Below are positions 60,962 through 64,000 of a stretch of DNA of 64,000 bases, in pieces (the stretch's first letter is position 1; each line of letters begins with the position of its first letter). The notes under the pieces are model-generated. The model made no database searches, was not told the DNA's origin, and saw only the letters and a program-made list of their open reading frames with translations. The stretch is from Flavobacterium sp. DG2-3 (GTDB taxonomy: Bacteria; Bacteroidota; Bacteroidia; Flavobacteriales; Flavobacteriaceae): assembly GCF_030730925.1 (NCBI RefSeq), contig NZ_JAVAMB010000002.1, positions 186,001-250,000 on the forward strand, in the 5' to 3' direction. A program made the position numbers and the translations under genes.

Positions 60962-63900
60962 ATGAGTTTATCAACTACAAGTATAAAAAGACCTGTTTTA
61001 ACAATAGTACTGAATCTATTAATTATATTATTCGGTTTTATTGGCTACACTTTTTTAGGAGTCAGAGAGTTCCCTTCTATCGACCCTGCGCAGGTTTCTA
61101 TCCGTACCAATTATACGGGTGCAAACGCCGACATTATTGAATCGCAAATTACAGAACCTCTTGAAAAAGCGGTAAATGCAATTGACGGAATTAGAAATAT
61201 CACTTCCTCCAGTAATCAAGGAAGCAGTAATATTACCATAGAATTTAATCTGGACAAAGATTTAGAAGAAGCGGCAAACGACGTTCGTGACAAAGTTTCG
61301 CAAGCCATTCGAAATCTACCGCAAGATATTGATGCTCCGCCAGTTGTATCAAAAGCGGATGCCGACAGTGATGCGATTATTTCGATGACGGTTCAAAGTG
61401 ATTCTAGAAGTTCTTTAGAATTAAGTGATTATGCGGAAAATGTTATTTCGCAGCGTTTAGAAACTATTCCGGGCGTGAGTGGCGTACAGATTTGGGGACA
61501 AAAACGTTACGCCATGCGTTTATGGATCGATCCTGTAAAACTGACTGCCTACGGCTGTACGGTTGCTGATGTGCGTGCAGCGTTAAACGCTCAAAATGTT
61601 GAACTTCCATCGGGAAAACTGACTGGAAACAACACCGAACTTACCGTAAAAACAATCGGAAATCTTTCTAAAGCAGAAGAATTCAATAATATCATTATTC
61701 GTACAGACGGAGATAAAATTGTTCGTTTAAGCGATGTTGGAGGCGCAGAATTAGGTCCAGAAAACATCGAAACCAAATTGAGCCAGTCTGGTTTGCCAAT
61801 GATTGGTTTGGCGATTGTGCCAATGCCTGGAGCCAATTATCTGGATATTTCAGCTGAATTTTATAAAAAATACGAAGCCTTAAAAAAGGATCTTCCAAAA
61901 GATATTAAACTAAATATTGCGCTTGACAATACGATTTTCGTAAAGAAATCGGTTCTTGAAGTTGCTGAAACCTTAGGGATTTCGGTAATTCTTGTAATTA
62001 TTATTATCTATTTATTCTTTAGAGATTGGGCCATTGCTTTCCGACCTTTAATTGATATTCCCGTTTCCTTGATTGCTACATTTTTCATTATGTGGTTGTT
62101 TGGATTCTCTATCAACGTATTGACTTTATTAGCGATTGTACTGGCAACGGGACTTGTGGTGGATGACGGAATTGTGGTAACGGAAAATATCTTCAAAAAA
62201 GTTGAAGAAGGAATGTCTCCAATTGAGGCCGCAATTAAAGGTTCTAATGAAATTTTTTATGCCGTAATTTCGATTTCGGTAACCTTGGCGGCGGTATTCT
62301 TGCCTGTTATTTTCTTGGAAGGTTTCGTTGGACGATTATTTAGGGAATTCGGAGTTGTAATTGGCGCCGCGGTATTAATTTCGGCATTCGTTTCGCTGAC
62401 TTTAACGCCAATGTTGAACGCTTATTTAATGAAAGGCGGCGAACAGAAAAAATCTAAATTCTATATTAAAACAGAACCGTTTTTTGAAAAAATGAACAGC
62501 AGTTATGCTGAGGCGCTTTCAAAATTTATGGATAGAAAATGGATCAGCTTCCCTATTCTTATTGCTTGTTTTGGATTGATTTATTTGTTTTTCACTATTC
62601 TTCCAAAAGAAACAGCACCTTATGACGATAGAAGTTCTGTAACCATGCGTATGACGACTCCTGAAGGTTCTTCATACGAATATACAGACCGTTTTATGCA
62701 GGAAATTTCACAATTGGTTGATGATTCTATTCCAGAAAAAAAGGTGAGTTTGGTTATTACGGCACCTGGTTTTGGAGCTTCGGCAACAAATACCGGTTTT
62801 ATAAGGCTTTCTTTGAAAGAACCAGATGAAAGAGAAGCTTCTCAAAAAGATATCGCCGACAAATTAACCAAATGGACGAAAAAATATCCAGATGCTAAAA
62901 CCTCTGTAATACAGCAGCCTACAATTGCCGTAAACAGACGTGGTGGTTTGCCGATACAATACATTATTCAGGCTCCAAATTTTGATAAATTGAGAGAAAA
63001 AATTCCTTTGTTTATGAATGAAGTTGGAAAAAGCGATGTGTTTTCTACAACAGACGTAAACTTGAAATTTAACAAACCTGAAATCAACGTTACAATTGAC
63101 CGCGAAAAAGCAGAAAGTTTAGGAATTTCAATCATTGATATTGCACAAACTTTGCAGCTTTCTTTAAGCGGACAGCGTTTTGGGTATTTTATTAGAAACG
63201 GAAAACAATATCAGGTAATTGGGCAATTTGACCAGAAAGACAGATCTAAACCTTTGGATTTGACTTCGATGTTTGTAAAAAACAGAAATGGCGAATTGAT
63301 TCAGATGGATAATGTGGTTAAGGTTTACGAACAAAGTAACCCGCCGCAATTGTTTCATAATAACCGTTATATGTCAGCAACAGTTTCGGCTGGTTTGGCA
63401 CCTGGAAAAAGTATCAGTGACGGTATTCAGGAAATGGACAGAATTAAAGCAAAAGTTTTGGACGAAAGTTTCACAACCGATTTAGCTGGAGAATCTCGAG
63501 ATTTCGTAGAAAGTAGCTCGAATACTTCTTTCGCTTTCGGATTGGCTTTATTGCTTATTTTCTTGATCTTAGCTGCGCAGTTTGAAAGTTTTATCGATCC
63601 GTTTATCATCATTCTAACGGTTCCAATGGCGGTTGCGGGAGCTTTATTCTCGTTATGGCTATTCAACCAAACTTGGAATATTTTCAGCCAGATTGGTACG
63701 GTAATGTTGATTGGTCTGGTAACCAAAAACGGTATTTTGATTGTAGAATTTGCCAATCAGTTGCGAGAACAAGGCAAACCAAAACTAGAAGCTATTTTAG
63801 AGGCTTCAGAAGCACGTTTACGTCCAATTTTAATGACGAGTTTAGCCATTGCATTAGGAGCGCTTCCAATTGCGATGTCGCTTGGAGCTGCGTCTACGAG

Positions 63901-64000
63901 TAGAATTGGTATGGGGGTTGTAATTGTGGGCGGAACTATTTTCTCATTGGCTTTAACGCTTTTTGTAATTCCTGCCATTTATTTAATGTGGTCGAAAGCC
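60962..64000 (+). CDS. RND-family efflux pump permease (HAE1/AcrB type), 3' end outside window
   Basis: 1013 codons are open from the ATG at 60962 to the window edge without a stop. The start is typical, SLSTTSIKRPVLTIVLNLLI. Transmembrane helix 4 has the proton-relay aspartates Asp401-Asp402 in GLVVDDGIVVTEN. The helix-10 lysine is Lys922 in LIGLVTKNGILIVEFANQL. The periplasmic porter domains occupy the two loops between. Members are about 1030-1060 residues, so only the last few dozen are missing. It works with the upstream adaptor; a TolC-like gene is expected downstream. Substrate unknown, probably drugs or bile-like compounds. Confidence 0.95.
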   Translation, partial: MSLSTTSIKRPVLTIVLNLLIILFGFIGYTFLGVREFPSIDPAQVSIRTNYTGANADIIESQITEPLEKAVNAIDGIRNITSSSNQGSSNITIEFNLDKDLEEAANDVRDKVSQAIRNLPQDIDAPPVVSKADADSDAIISMTVQSDSRSSLELSDYAENVISQRLETIPGVSGVQIWGQKRYAMRLWIDPVKLTAYGCTVADVRAALNAQNVELPSGKLTGNNTELTVKTIGNLSKAEEFNNIIIRTDGDKIVRLSDVGGAELGPENIETKLSQSGLPMIGLAIVPMPGANYLDISAEFYKKYEALKKDLPKDIKLNIALDNTIFVKKSVLEVAETLGISVILVIIIIYLFFRDWAIAFRPLIDIPVSLIATFFIMWLFGFSINVLTLLAIVLATGLVVDDGIVVTENIFKKVEEGMSPIEAAIKGSNEIFYAVISISVTLAAVFLPVIFLEGFVGRLFREFGVVIGAAVLISAFVSLTLTPMLNAYLMKGGEQKKSKFYIKTEPFFEKMNSSYAEALSKFMDRKWISFPILIACFGLIYLFFTILPKETAPYDDRSSVTMRMTTPEGSSYEYTDRFMQEISQLVDDSIPEKKVSLVITAPGFGASATNTGFIRLSLKEPDEREASQKDIADKLTKWTKKYPDAKTSVIQQPTIAVNRRGGLPIQYIIQAPNFDKLREKIPLFMNEVGKSDVFSTTDVNLKFNKPEINVTIDREKAESLGISIIDIAQTLQLSLSGQRFGYFIRNGKQYQVIGQFDQKDRSKPLDLTSMFVKNRNGELIQMDNVVKVYEQSNPPQLFHNNRYMSATVSAGLAPGKSISDGIQEMDRIKAKVLDESFTTDLAGESRDFVESSSNTSFAFGLALLLIFLILAAQFESFIDPFIIILTVPMAVAGALFSLWLFNQTWNIFSQIGTVMLIGLVTKNGILIVEFANQLREQGKPKLEAILEASEARLRPILMTSLAIALGALPIAMSLGAASTSRIGMGVVIVGGTIFSLALTLFVIPAIYLMWSKA

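Noticed and set aside
1..64000. tRNA, rRNA or tmRNA genes
   Set aside because: No cloverleaf-type sequence, GGTTCRANYCC block or conserved rRNA segment was noticed by eye; a covariance-model scan would settle this.

Overview
The window is chromosomal DNA from a low-GC member of the Bacteroidetes, most likely a Flavobacterium close to the F. johnsoniae group. The evidence is the gene content: PorX (type IX secretion regulator), a T9SS-sorted leucine-rich-repeat protein, a SusC/SusD pair with an ECF sigma/FecR switch, a fused LpxC-FabZ, and many lipoproteins. Promoter-like TAnnTTTG boxes and many AT-rich hairpin repeats between genes fit the same group. It reads as a core chromosome with small accessory patches. 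I saw no rRNA, tRNA, CRISPR array, prophage or classical insertion sequence.

Layout. 1-4.5 kb (minus): a YeiH-type transporter cut by the window edge, its LysR regulator, a VWA-type membrane protein and fabG. 4.7-14.5 kb (minus): a nutrient-import locus running sigma factor, FecR anti-sigma, SusC, SusD, HExxH lipoprotein, DUF4302 lipoprotein, with a small membrane protein behind an internal hairpin. 15-17.8 kb: a large secreted LRR protein. 17.9-26.2 kb (minus): a divergent GIY-YIG-like protein, sucD, then the lipid A block (lpxD, lpxC-fabZ, lpxA, efp, a second lpxD-like gene, an NTF2-like gene) and an HD-domain phosphohydrolase. 26.4-31.2 kb (plus): porX, tsaE, a DUF4262 protein, alanine dehydrogenase and a small membrane-anchored protein. 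31.3-35.9 kb: ung, a MutS2-like gene lacking an Smr domain, then a repeat cluster in which a lone GIY-YIG nuclease gene sits between 27-bp inverted repeats, followed by related perfect and imperfect hairpins. 35.9-44.5 kb: ettA, a 60-aa membrane protein, holA, an HsdR-N-type nuclease-fold protein, a GT2 glycosyltransferase, an OmpA-family lipoprotein, a YciO/Sua5-family protein and a PcrA/UvrD helicase. 44.5-45.1 kb: a repeat-rich gap. 45.1-56.5 kb: a TauE/SafE exporter, a patatin, an M1 aminopeptidase, a Dph6-like ATPase, several DUF proteins, a lipocalin-like lipoprotein and recG. 56.7-59.3 kb (minus): a PAS protein, a small helical protein, a six-TM sensor with a degenerate histidine-kinase core, and a thioredoxin-fold protein. 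59.8-64 kb (plus): an RND efflux adaptor and an RND pump that runs off the end.

How the parts fit. The import locus is a self-contained envelope signalling and uptake unit (SusC STN domain to FecR to sigma). The lipid A block supplies outer-membrane biogenesis. PorX and the T9SS-tailed LRR protein belong to the gliding/secretion world of the phylum. The least explained elements are the GIY-YIG/hairpin cluster at 34.5-35.65 kb, the CTAAGNNN octamer arrays at 44.6 and 56.5 kb, and the PAS / helical / phosphoacceptor-less kinase cluster at 56.7-58.7 kb.
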